Source: Desulfosporosinus sp049943955
Lineage (GTDB): Bacteria; Bacillota; Desulfitobacteriia; Desulfitobacteriales; Desulfitobacteriaceae
Direction: 5' to 3'
NCBI RefSeq assembly: GCF_049943955.1
Contig: NZ_JBNFTW010000010.1
Span: 91,692 to 155,691, forward strand
DNA: 64,000 bases
Made by a program: the position numbers and the translations under genes. Below, one piece after another: positions 1-7,344 of this stretch (the stretch's first letter is position 1; each line of letters begins with the position of its first letter). Under the pieces are notes generated by a model. It made no database searches. It had not been told where the DNA came from and was given only the letters and a program-made list of their open reading frames with translations.

Positions 1-843
1 AAAGGTCTAAAAGCCCACTATAAAGGTAACTGGAATTATAATGTTATGAAAACCGGAACAACCCTAAGTTTGGGAAAACGAAGTCTGACCTTTATCAATA
101 CTCCCATGGTTCATTGGCCGGACAACATGGTTTGCTATTTACCGGAGGACAAACTATTGTTTTCCAACGATGCCTTTGGGCAGCATATTGCAACGTCAGA
201 ACGCTTTGACGATCAGCTTCCGGGGGATATTGTTATGGAAGAAGCTGCAAAATACTATGCCAATATTGTACTGCCTTATGGCAATCAAGTTCAAAAAGCT
301 TTAGAATTGGTTTCTGATTTAGAGATTAATACCATTGCTCCAAGTCATGGAGTAATATGGCGTTCGAAAATAAAGGATATCCTAAGTGAATATCGTAAAT
401 GGTCTACAGATCAGACCGATAATAAGGCAGTAATAGTCTATGATACAATGTGGAATTCAACAGAGATGATAGCTTATGCGATACAGGACGCTATGGAGAA
501 GAAAGGTATCAGCACGAAAATGAGGAATTTAAGAACGAATCATATCTCTGATATTATGACAGATGTTCTTACTGCTAAATATATATGTGTAGGCTCACCT
601 ACCCTGAATAATAATATGCTTCCAACTGTAGCTGCTTTTTTAACGTATTTAAAAGGTTTAGCTCCTAAAAAACGGGTTGGTTTAGCTTTTGGTTCTTATG
701 GCTGGGGAGGCCAAAGTGTTGGCATGGTCGAAGAGGTATTGAAGAGTATGAATTTTGGCCTCTTGGAGCAAATAAGAATCCAGTATATTCCTGATCCTGA
801 GCAGTTAACCGAGATCACTAAAAAGATTGAAATGACTCTTTAA
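1..843 (+). CDS. Flavodiiron protein (FprA-type A-type flavoprotein), 3' part
   Basis: The reading frame is open from base 1, so the gene begins before the window; the first internal ATG (46) is not the start. The visible part holds the end of the metallo-beta-lactamase-like diiron domain, with probable metal ligands in PMVHWPDNM, SNDAFGQH and APSHG. A flavodoxin domain follows, starting near KAVIVYDTMWNSTEM, with the FMN loops GSPTLNNN and GSYGWGG. Flavodiiron proteins reduce O2 or NO with electrons from rubredoxin or similar carriers in the cytoplasm of anaerobes. The HxExDH motif must lie upstream and cannot be checked. The family assignment is secure; O2 versus NO preference cannot be read from the sequence. 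Confidence 0.9.
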   Translation, partial: KGLKAHYKGNWNYNVMKTGTTLSLGKRSLTFINTPMVHWPDNMVCYLPEDKLLFSNDAFGQHIATSERFDDQLPGDIVMEEAAKYYANIVLPYGNQVQKALELVSDLEINTIAPSHGVIWRSKIKDILSEYRKWSTDQTDNKAVIVYDTMWNSTEMIAYAIQDAMEKKGISTKMRNLRTNHISDIMTDVLTAKYICVGSPTLNNNMLPTVAAFLTYLKGLAPKKRVGLAFGSYGWGGQSVGMVEEVLKSMNFGLLEQIRIQYIPDPEQLTEITKKIEMTL

Positions 844-956
844 GCAGCTTAATCGGAAATTCGTTTCCGTTTTGGGACTGGATGGTGATATACTCCAGTC
901 CTTTTTATATAAGGGAACAACCATTAATGATAATTTGCAGAATGGGGGGCTTGTAA

Positions 957-1211
957 ATGGCATTATCTATAAGAACTCAAAGTGACGTCTTCAAATTGGC
1001 TCTGCTTCTTTATGATTATCTCAGTCAAAATGGCTATACTTCTGAGGCAAAGTATCTCAATCAATTGGCAGATTCTTGTTACCCACAAAATGCACAATCT
1101 TTAGAAGCCCATCTGATCGCTTTTAAGGAAATCAGAGCAACAATTCCTGACTTGCCTTTAGCATATCTTCGTGCTCTCGATGAAGCAATAACGGTAATTT
1201 CTGGTAGTTGA
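957..1211 (+). CDS. Hypothetical protein, 84 aa
   Basis: An 84-residue soluble, probably all-helical protein with no signal peptide or membrane segment. A G-rich ribosome site (GGGGGGC) lies 5-10 bases before the ATG, and the gene stands alone between the flavodiiron gene and a DUF1657-like gene. Two cysteines are present without a clear metal motif. I do not recognise a family. Coding status rests on the ribosome site, the good codon pattern and the absence of a competing frame. Confidence 0.6.
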   Translation: MALSIRTQSDVFKLALLLYDYLSQNGYTSEAKYLNQLADSCYPQNAQSLEAHLIAFKEIRATIPDLPLAYLRALDEAITVISGS

Positions 1212-1319
1212 GGTACTCGATTTGAGGGAATCGTTTCTTTGTTCACAAGGGGTAAACTGTAGCTGATTAGGATTAGGAATTATGCACATACTAAGTTTAA
1301 ACACTTAGGAGGGATTAAT

Positions 1320-1529
1320 TTGACAGTTCAAGCAGATTTGGAAAAAGCAGTAGCCGCTGCTCAGTCAGCTCTTGGAACTTATGAAACTTTTTCAGCGTCG
1401 ACCCTGGATGAAACGGCGAAACAAATGTTTAAGGAAATGTCTTCCGACATGGAGCGTCATGTTGCTCTGCTTAGGGGTAGGTTGGCTTATGTAACCCAGA
1501 ATAACAGTATGAATAAACCTTTGAGTTAG
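1320..1529 (+). CDS. DUF1657-like small protein
   Basis: A 69-residue helical protein starting at TTG, preceded by TTAGGAGGG at the right distance. The pattern MTVQADLEKAVAAAQSALGT, then helices with ETAKQMFKEM and ERHVALLRGRLAYV, resembles DUF1657 proteins. Those are small two-helix proteins often found near spore genes (for example spoVA-type loci) in Bacilli and Clostridia. No enzymatic role is known. The neighbouring tiny YjcZ-like genes fit a sporulation setting. The family match is from memory of the pattern and is moderate. Confidence 0.6.
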   Translation: MTVQADLEKAVAAAQSALGTYETFSASTLDETAKQMFKEMSSDMERHVALLRGRLAYVTQNNSMNKPLS

Positions 1530-1560
1530 TGGAGTGGGAGTCCTATGAGTGAATAAAAAT

Positions 1561-1612
1561 GAACTCGTTAACGAAGGGCCACACCCCCACTTATAGAAGT
1601 GGGGTCTTAAAA
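1561..1612 (-). repeat. Fragment of dispersed hairpin repeat (minus orientation)
   Basis: Read on the minus strand, this gives the left hairpin of the dispersed repeat (CCCCACTTCTATAAGTGGGG) followed by GTTAACGAGTTC. The central parts of the element are missing, so the left hairpin is almost joined to the right-end sequence CGAGTTC. It sits just after the DUF1657-like gene and before a terminator. The full form is best seen at 25245-25419. Confidence 0.75.
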
Positions 1613-1634
1613 ACTGGATAAACATCAAGACACA

Positions 1635-1675
1635 TAAAACGTCGCCCCACAGCAAGGGCGACGTTTTAGTCTTTT
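1635..1675. terminator. Bidirectional hairpin terminator
   Basis: A perfect 13-bp stem TAAAACGTCGCCC / GGGCGACGTTTTA with an 8-base loop. T/A-rich arms let it serve both the plus-strand gene before it and the minus-strand Cys-rich gene that ends at 1695. Confidence 0.75.
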
Positions 1676-1694
1676 CATGAAGTCAGTTTTTAAC

Positions 1695-1865
1695 TTATTC
1701 TTGCTTTAGACTATCCTTTGCATCAAGAATACTATAAAAAGGGCACCCGCCGCCCTGCCAAGTTATATCCGTAACGCCATTGCCGCTTTGAAACTGGTGA
1801 AGCATAAATGCATCACAAATAGCCGTTTGCCCGTACAGACATTTTGAACAAGTTGCAAAGTCCAT
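1695..1865 (-). CDS. Cysteine-rich small protein, 56 aa
   Basis: A short minus-strand gene whose ATG at 1865 follows a strong GGAAGGAGTGATAGGT ribosome site. The product has Cys at residues 6, 9, 17 and 41 (CSKC ... IC ... GGGCPF), a spacing that could bind a metal ion or a small Fe-S or Zn site. It is soluble, with no signal peptide. It ends against a bidirectional terminator and is divergent from the YjcZ-like genes. I do not recognise the family. Confidence 0.6.
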   Translation of the reverse strand: MDFATCSKCLYGQTAICDAFMLHQFQSGNGVTDITWQGGGCPFYSILDAKDSLKQE

Positions 1866-2069
1866 ACCTATCACTCCTTCCTGTAACAGTGAATTAAATA
1901 ATCAAATCTAATATAGGAATATCCAAACTTAAATCCCTTTAACCATTGGAGCAAAAATTCAATGGATGCAGAAAGAACCAAAATACAGGTAAATTATTGT
2001 GAAACATGTGGAAAAAATTGTCATTACTACATATATTGGTTTAGGCTTGTAAGAAAGGGGGAAATAAAT

Positions 2070-2177
2070 ATGGCTTTTGGAGGAGCAGCTGTTGCTGGCG
2101 GAGCAGGTTGGGGAGCAGGAATCGGAATTGTTGTCGTTATTATCTTATTATTAATCGCTATGGGAATTGTATTCTAA
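2070..2177 (+). CDS. YjcZ/SscA-like small hydrophobic glycine-rich peptide, 35 aa
   Basis: A 35-residue peptide: a Gly/Ala-rich head (AFGGAAVAGGAGWGAG), then one hydrophobic segment ending MGIVF. The ATG at 2070 is chosen because AAGAAAGGGGGAAAT lies just before it; a longer reading frame from 1962 lacks a ribosome site. The layout (Gly-rich start, single membrane helix, end GIVF) matches the YjcZ/SscA sporulation peptide type of spore formers. The next gene is a paralogue, so the two form a small pair. Confidence 0.75.
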   Translation: MAFGGAAVAGGAGWGAGIGIVVVIILLLIAMGIVF

Positions 2178-2203
2178 CTTAACAAAGAAAGGAGATTGAA
2201 AGT

Positions 2204-2326
2204 ATGTACGGTTATGGAGGCGTAGGCTACGGAGGCTATGGCGCTTGTGGCGGCGGAAACTGTGTAGGAGCGGGAATTATTGCGATTGCCATTCTAATTC
2301 TGATCGCCTTGGGTGTAATTTTCTAG
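2204..2326 (+). CDS. YjcZ/SscA-like small hydrophobic glycine-rich peptide, 40 aa
   Basis: A 40-residue peptide starting MYGYGGVGYGG, with two cysteines in the glycine-rich head and a hydrophobic helix ending ALGVIF. AAAGGAGATTGAAAGT gives a good ribosome site for the ATG at 2204. The Gly/Tyr head and terminal VIF are typical of YjcZ-type sporulation peptides. It follows the 35-aa paralogue by 26 bases and is followed by a strong terminator, so the pair is probably one transcript. Confidence 0.8.
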   Translation: MYGYGGVGYGGYGACGGGNCVGAGIIAIAILILIALGVIF

Positions 2327-2363
2327 TTGCTTGGGGAAAATACGCATAATCTCTTATGAATAA

Positions 2364-2396
2364 AACTAGACTGCTGTCATAGCAGTCTAGTTATTT
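2364..2396 (+). terminator. Terminator of the YjcZ-like pair
   Basis: Stem AACTAGACTGCT / AGCAGTCTAGTT with loop GTCAT, 12 bp and perfect, followed by ATTTGTT. Confidence 0.8.
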
Positions 2397-2469
2397 GTTC
2401 ATCGACTTGAAGCTGAAATCGTCAATAATTTAGAGTATAAATAGAAGTATACATGAGGGAGAGCTAAAG

Positions 2470-3150
2470 GTGACATTTTTTCTAGGAAATGTTAAAGCGA
2501 TTTCTGTAGTTTCAGAACTTGGTTTAGTATACTTTATAGCTGTTATTATAAGTTTGCATAAATTACGTCCAGACTATAATCCAGTCAACCGTTATATCAG
2601 CGAATATGCAGTTGGAAAATACGGAAAAATTGCTGCAAGCAGTTTTATAATTTATGGCTTATCCATTTTAGGGATAAGCTTAAGTCTGTGTCGAATTTTG
2701 GTAAACAGGGATGGAATTAGTGAGATAGGACTTATTCTCATGGCCGTTTGGGGTATCTGTGGCCTAGTAAGTGGCTTCTTCAAAGTGGATTTGAAATGTA
2801 AACCTTTTTCGTTAAAGGGTGCTATCCATACAATTTCTACAACGATTGGCTTAATCGCGTCGATATTATGTTTAATGTGCTTTTCTTGCACTTTATATAA
2901 TAGTACTAGTCATAATGATGCAAGTAATCTTTACCTTTCTGGGATGAGTAAAACTATAGCAATTTTAGAATTTAGTTTAGGATCGATCCTATTCTTAGGT
3001 TATCTAGGGGACTTATCATATAAATTGTACATAAAAATGCCTCGCATCTGCTTCGTGTTTCTTAACTATACCGGTCTCGTTGAGCGATCAATACTGATTT
3101 GTTCCGTTTACTGGCTAATTCGAACGGCATTTTGGCTTATCAACTTCTAA
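2470..3150 (+). CDS. DUF998-like integral membrane protein
   Basis: A 226-residue protein with about six hydrophobic segments. The early motif LHKLRPDYNPVNRYISEYAVG fits the DUF998 family (family usual: HxLRPDYNPxxxxISELG), which are small polytopic membrane proteins of unknown function. The GTG start has GAGGGAGAG upstream. Its end overlaps the convergent sqdX-like gene by 4 bases. It may act at the membrane with the neighbouring lipid-glycosylation genes, but nothing in the sequence proves that. Confidence 0.7.
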   Translation: MTFFLGNVKAISVVSELGLVYFIAVIISLHKLRPDYNPVNRYISEYAVGKYGKIAASSFIIYGLSILGISLSLCRILVNRDGISEIGLILMAVWGICGLVSGFFKVDLKCKPFSLKGAIHTISTTIGLIASILCLMCFSCTLYNSTSHNDASNLYLSGMSKTIAILEFSLGSILFLGYLGDLSYKLYIKMPRICFVFLNYTGLVERSILICSVYWLIRTAFWLINF

Positions 3151-4280
3151 GTTCCAGGGGCCTTGCTTTCCGTTTCCTTACAGGCTTGCTTATAAAACTC
3201 TAAGAGTTGTTGTGAAGACTTGTCCCATGCAAGCTTACTAGCTTCCTTGTAAGCATTATTGGCAATTTCCTGGTGTAAAGATTTTTCCTTTAATTTTGAG
3301 ACTGCGTCCAAGAGGCTTTGGGGATCATCAGGAGAATAAAGCAATCCATTTATGCCGTCAGCGATTTGTTCAGAGCTTGGTCCGGTTCGGGCTGCGACTA
3401 TCGGGAGTCCTGAAGCCATTGCCTCTAAAATAACTAATCCCAAAGTTTCTGTAATGGAGGGAAAGACGAAAATATCCGCCGAAGCATAGGCTTTTGCCAG
3501 TTCCTTACCATGTAGAAAACCCGTAAAAAGGCACTGGCTCTCTTTGAAGTAGTCTTGTAAACGTTCTCTATGTGGTCCATCACCGACAAGAGCAAGACAA
3601 AAATCTGAAGATGATTCCAAAATGGTCCTGATTTTTTCAATTCCCTTTTCCGTTGCCAGCCTTCCAACATATAAAAGGAGCGTTTTCCGAGCTTGTCCTT
3701 TTGTTAAAAATTCTCTCATTTCCTGATCATAATTTTGGGGGCTGAATTGATGGATCTCAACACCGCGTTTCCATACATAGAGATTTTTAAATCCCCGGCT
3801 TGCTAATTCATGTCTGACAGCTTCCGAAGTGCATAGGTTTATATCCGCTTGATTATGTAAGGCTCGAAAATACTGCCACAATAGCGGCAGGAGAAAAGGT
3901 AAATGGTAATAATTGGCATATTGAGGGATGTTAGTATGATAGGAGGCAACAAGCGGTAACCCCAGACGTCGACAATAATAGACCCCAGATAATCCTAATA
4001 GTGCTGGGTTGACAACGTGAACAACATTGGGGCTAAATTCCTGTAAGTACTTTTTCACGCTCAATGTGGGCAGAGAAAATTTTCGATCTCGATAAAAGAA
4101 CAACGTATGTGCAGGGACCCCTCGAATCATAGCGTTCTCGAATTTGCGAGTGCCTAAATCCGGAGCAATAATAAGTACTTCGTGTCCGTTTTTTTGGAGC
4201 CACTGAATAGTAGCACAAAGACGGGTTACAACGCCATCAGTTGACGGTAAAAATGTTTCAGTAATAATAGCAATTTTCAT
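3147..4280 (-). CDS. sqdX: GT4 glycosyltransferase, SqdX/SQD2-like sulfolipid synthase
   Basis: A glycosyltransferase of the GT-B fold. The N-terminal domain starts MKIAIITETFLPSTDGVVTRL; the C-terminal nucleotide-sugar domain has LLYVGRLATEKGI, ALVGDGPHRERL and the EX7E-type stretch SITETLGLVILEAMASGLP. The block VHVVNPALLGLSGVYYCRRLGLPLVASYHTN is close to SqdX/SQD2, which moves sulfoquinovose from UDP-sulfoquinovose to diacylglycerol. The ATG at 4280 is preferred because TTGGAGATAGTC precedes it; a TTG start at 4292 would lack a site. It lies directly downstream of the SqdB-like gene, as expected for a sulfolipid pair. A related alpha-mannosyl or glucosyl transferase is the alternative. Confidence 0.75.
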   Translation of the reverse strand: MKIAIITETFLPSTDGVVTRLCATIQWLQKNGHEVLIIAPDLGTRKFENAMIRGVPAHTLFFYRDRKFSLPTLSVKKYLQEFSPNVVHVVNPALLGLSGVYYCRRLGLPLVASYHTNIPQYANYYHLPFLLPLLWQYFRALHNQADINLCTSEAVRHELASRGFKNLYVWKRGVEIHQFSPQNYDQEMREFLTKGQARKTLLLYVGRLATEKGIEKIRTILESSSDFCLALVGDGPHRERLQDYFKESQCLFTGFLHGKELAKAYASADIFVFPSITETLGLVILEAMASGLPIVAARTGPSSEQIADGINGLLYSPDDPQSLLDAVSKLKEKSLHQEIANNAYKEASKLAWDKSSQQLLEFYKQACKETESKAPGT

Positions 4281-4292
4281 GACTATCTCCAA

Positions 4293-5252
4293 TTAGGCCC
4301 ATTGGATTTTCGGTAAGATATTATCTTTGCTTAGCCGGTTCTTGTGTTCAAGAACTGAACAAAAAATATTATTGAGAACATCATTCGTAAGTAAGTGCGG
4401 TTCTAAGCCAAGGTCTTGCAATTTGCTATGGGCTGCTTGATAATAATGGTCTTCGTTTTCAATGCGTGGATTTTCTAAATGAGAGATATGGGTGTCAAAG
4501 CCATTTGCTTTTGCAACCTCTTGAACTTTATGGGCAAGATCCAAAATAGAAAATTCTTCTGTAAATTGGTTGAAGACACGAAATTCTCCTTGCTCATCCG
4601 GATTTATCATAGCGATTTCAATACATCGTATTGTATCTACAATATTGAGAAAGCCACGTGTTTGACCGCCTTTCCCGTAGACTGTCAGGTCTTGTCCGGT
4701 TGCGGCTTGGGCAAGAAAACGATTTAATACTGTAAACGGCAGACGATCTTCTCGGCCTTTATGGGTTATAGTAAGATATCCTTCCTCAATATCAATATTT
4801 GGGGTTCCATATTCTCCCATGGAGCCTAGATTGATGAGATGACAATTTGGGACCACCTCTCGGATTCCGTAGAGAACGTTTAGGGTACCCACTACATTAT
4901 TAACCTGTGTAAAGACCGCATGGTCACGGTCTATCATTGAATAGGGAGCAGAGCGCTGTTCAGCAAAATGAACAAAGGCTTCAGGTTTTGTCTGAATTAA
5001 AATCTCCCGTAAAAAATCATAATGGTTTAAGTCTCCAATAAACGCTTTAATTATTTTACCCGTCAGTGCTTGCCAACATGCAATGCGTTCTTTAAGGCCG
5101 GCGATAGGGGTCAGTGAATTTGAATGGAGTTCTTGGTCCCATTTGCGGCGCACTAAACTATCGACGATAATGACTTCATGTCCTTGGTTTGATAAATAGA
5201 GTGCAGTTGGCCAGCCGCAAAAGCCGTCTCCTCCAGCAATGATTACTTTCAA
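4293..5252 (-). CDS. sqdB: UDP-sulfoquinovose synthase-like protein with internal deletion (SqdB/SQD1)
   Basis: Clearly SQD1/SqdB-like: an N-terminal NAD site GGDGFCGWPTALYL, then VDSLVRRKWDQEL, HFAEQRSAPYSMIDR, LGSMGEYGTPNIDIEEGYLT, VYGKGGQTRG and RVFNQFTEEF, in family order. The enzyme makes UDP-sulfoquinovose from UDP-glucose and sulfite. At residue 173 the sequence jumps from GREDRLPF straight to TVLNRF. In known SQD1 about 65 residues lie between these blocks, including the catalytic YxxxK pair. The reading frame stays open (319 aa against about 385-400 usual), so this is a clean in-frame loss or an assembly collapse. The catalytic Thr of SQD1 is Ser here (LGSMGEYG). The product as written should not be catalytically competent. 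Confidence 0.85.
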   Translation of the reverse strand: MKVIIAGGDGFCGWPTALYLSNQGHEVIIVDSLVRRKWDQELHSNSLTPIAGLKERIACWQALTGKIIKAFIGDLNHYDFLREILIQTKPEAFVHFAEQRSAPYSMIDRDHAVFTQVNNVVGTLNVLYGIREVVPNCHLINLGSMGEYGTPNIDIEEGYLTITHKGREDRLPFTVLNRFLAQAATGQDLTVYGKGGQTRGFLNIVDTIRCIEIAMINPDEQGEFRVFNQFTEEFSILDLAHKVQEVAKANGFDTHISHLENPRIENEDHYYQAAHSKLQDLGLEPHLLTNDVLNNIFCSVLEHKNRLSKDNILPKIQWA

Positions 5253-5326
5253 GTTGGTACCTCATTTCTTTATTTAATCTTTACCCTCCAAGGTTTGAAG
5301 AAACTGACAAATGATAAATGTGTAAA

Positions 5327-5782
5327 TTATGAATTTGTCAGTCTTTCAGGGCTGCTAAGCCGTTCATTTCTCCTAAATACGAAATATTTCATGAATAGAA
5401 AACTCACTATAGAAGGTGTTACCATCGCCAGTATTTTAGAGATGCTTTGAATAAACCACAAGGAGAATCGGCAAAGAGTCAAAAAATGAATGCCTTCTAA
5501 AAATACGAAATTACTAATGATCAGACTTACACCTGCTTGAAGACAAAAATAGATCTTCTCACGTAGATTTTTTTGGGCATGATTTCGGAAAGCAAAACGT
5601 GAATTCCATATATAACTGTTCACAATCGCTAAAAGATAGGCTGCTGTATTAAAGATTATGAGTAAAGTGGGGTTATTAGCAATTTTTTTCAATCTAAATA
5701 TCTTAATGATATTCGCGGCAGACGTTTCCGATTGTGTCACTTTCAGAGTGTTGGAAAAAGCAAAATGGATGTGTAAATTCAT
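5327..5782 (-). CDS. GtrA-like membrane protein
   Basis: A 151-residue membrane protein with the GtrA signature NTAAYLLAIVNSYIWNSRFAFR and two further hydrophobic segments. GtrA proteins are thought to help carry lipid-linked sugars across the membrane. It is first in a minus-strand run with the SqdB- and SqdX-like genes, 74 bases before sqdB, so a shared glycolipid role is likely. The N-terminal helix usual in GtrA (RFLLVGGLNT type) is absent and replaced by a polar, Thr/Ser-rich stretch, so the gene may be truncated or altered at its 5' end. Confidence 0.65.
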   Translation of the reverse strand: MNLHIHFAFSNTLKVTQSETSAANIIKIFRLKKIANNPTLLIIFNTAAYLLAIVNSYIWNSRFAFRNHAQKNLREKIYFCLQAGVSLIISNFVFLEGIHFLTLCRFSLWFIQSISKILAMVTPSIVSFLFMKYFVFRRNERLSSPERLTNS

Positions 5783-5965
5783 AAGGGTTTAACATAATGA
5801 TAATAGTTAAAATTATTTGAATAAAAAGAAGGAAATAGTCGATATAGGAAGAATAATATCAAAAAATGTAATGATGAATAGTTATTAACCAATGCTTGTA
5901 ATCTCTCTAAATTGCAAGTGTTTGTGAAGGATCTGCTGAAAAGAAAAAGGAGAGTTTAAATTTTA

Positions 5966-7003
5966 ATGGTTATTAAGCTCAGTGATGCTGTTGCCCAAAA
6001 GATTGTCGAATTAATTCATAAACAAAGCGGATTCGATGTCATAGTCTGTGATAATACCGGGACAATCATTGCTGATTCAGAGCAAGTAAGGATTGGTCAA
6101 AAGCATAAAGGAAGTTATCAAATATTAACCTCGGACAAAGATTCGGCTGTTATTACAGCCCAGGAGGCTAAAACGTCAAAAGGTCGAGTTAAAGAAGGGG
6201 TTAGTATTGCTATTGAAGCAGAAGGTGCCAAAATTGGTACCTTTGGAATTGCCGGCCCTTTGGAAATTGTTCCTCCGGTAGCGAGAATAGCTGCCGGTAT
6301 GATTATTATGATGTTGCGAGATGAAGAATTAAAGGACTTTATCCGAAACCAGGTTAGAGTATTAAGTACATCAGTTGATCAGGCCGCGAATGGAGAATTT
6401 AACACTGTTTTTGAATTACTGAAGAATACAACGGAGACTATAACATTTGAAAATGGGAACTGTCCTGAAATCTATAAGTTAGTAGATAAGATGAGTAATT
6501 TAGCTTTTAAAGATACTTTGACCGGGACTTACAACAGACGTTATATCGATCAGAAACTGCCGGTAGATATTATTAGTACCTCACTTTCAGACCAAAGTTT
6601 ATCAATTATTATTGCAGATATTGATTTTTTTAAAAATGTTAATGATACCTATGGTCATGTCGCAGGGGACCATACATTAAAAGCCTTTGCAGGTATTCTT
6701 TCAAGATGTATTCAACGGGAAAGTGATTGGATTTCAAGGTATGGAGGTGAGGAATTCTTAATCTGTCTACCTGGTGCCGGCCTTAAAAGGGCAGTTGAAA
6801 TGGCTGAGTATATGAGAAGTTCTGTTGAAAGCAGTGAAATAGCATATGGAGAATATACGATTAAAATTACAGCGAGTTTAGGTGTTTGCAGTATCAAACC
6901 TTCCTCACGTGCCCCAAGGATTAATGCCGAAAAATTAATTGAATGTGCTGATAACAATCTTTATTTGGCAAAACATAAGGGGAGAAATCGGGTCGAAGCA
7001 TAA
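5966..7003 (+). CDS. Diguanylate cyclase with sugar-diacid-recognition-type sensor domain
   Basis: Residues about 1-135 match the CdaR/diacid-recognition sensor type (LSDAVAQKIVELIHKQSGFDVIVCD, then IAIEAEGAKIGTFGIAGP). A GGDEF domain follows from about 180 (DTLTGTYNRRY, DIDFFKNVNDTYGHVAGD). The active motif is GGEEF at 260-264 and an intact inhibitory RxxD (RESD, 251-254) lies five residues before it, so active, product-inhibited c-di-GMP synthesis is predicted. There is no membrane segment, so it should sense a cytoplasmic ligand. AAAGGAGAG lies before the ATG. It appears monocistronic. Confidence 0.88.
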   Translation: MVIKLSDAVAQKIVELIHKQSGFDVIVCDNTGTIIADSEQVRIGQKHKGSYQILTSDKDSAVITAQEAKTSKGRVKEGVSIAIEAEGAKIGTFGIAGPLEIVPPVARIAAGMIIMMLRDEELKDFIRNQVRVLSTSVDQAANGEFNTVFELLKNTTETITFENGNCPEIYKLVDKMSNLAFKDTLTGTYNRRYIDQKLPVDIISTSLSDQSLSIIIADIDFFKNVNDTYGHVAGDHTLKAFAGILSRCIQRESDWISRYGGEEFLICLPGAGLKRAVEMAEYMRSSVESSEIAYGEYTIKITASLGVCSIKPSSRAPRINAEKLIECADNNLYLAKHKGRNRVEA

Positions 7004-7094
7004 AGCATAGTGGATCTTCTCCTCACTCAAAAGATTACCGAGTGGTGAAAGTCGCGTACCATTTTTTACTAGTTATGCCGCAGTGACAGCGCGG

Positions 7095-7131
7095 AGTGAA
7101 CTCATTCAGCTTAAGTTGAACATCAGGGCTT
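7095..7131 (-). repeat. Right-end fragment of dispersed repeat (minus orientation)
   Basis: On the minus strand this reads AAGCCCTGATGTTCAACTTAAGCTGAATGAGTTCACT (given here as one 37-base unit in two halves: AAGCCCTGATGTTCAAC and TTAAGCTGAATGAGTTCACT). That is the right-end hairpin and tail of the dispersed family. The rest of the 340-base gap between the cyclase and the NlpC gene holds a terminator and no gene. Confidence 0.65.
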
Positions 7132-7167
7132 AGGTGGGAGTCTCACAATTGGCTAAACGTTATTATT

Positions 7168-7215
7168 AAAAAGCTAAAGGATTTCTCTTATAAGAGATGT
7201 CTTTTAGCTTTTTAT
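7168..7215 (+). terminator. Hairpin terminator
   Basis: Outer stem AAAAAGCTAAA / TTTAGCTTTTT with an inner hairpin TCTCTTATAAGAGA, ending in a T run. It separates the GGDEF gene from the NlpC/P60 gene. Confidence 0.65.
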
Positions 7216-7344
7216 GGTTTAGATCAACTAAAATTAAGGAAGAAGCAGATACTGACAAAAACTTAACATTAAAAACAAAGGATATCAAATTGTTTTAGCG
7301 AATAGTAGTTAAGACATAATAAATATTCAACAAGAGGAATAATA

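Noticed and set aside
1962..2069. Upstream extension of the 35-aa YjcZ-like gene (a Cys-bearing 36-residue stretch in frame)
   Set aside because: No ribosome site before 1962, while a strong one lies directly before the ATG at 2070; the family is always very short.
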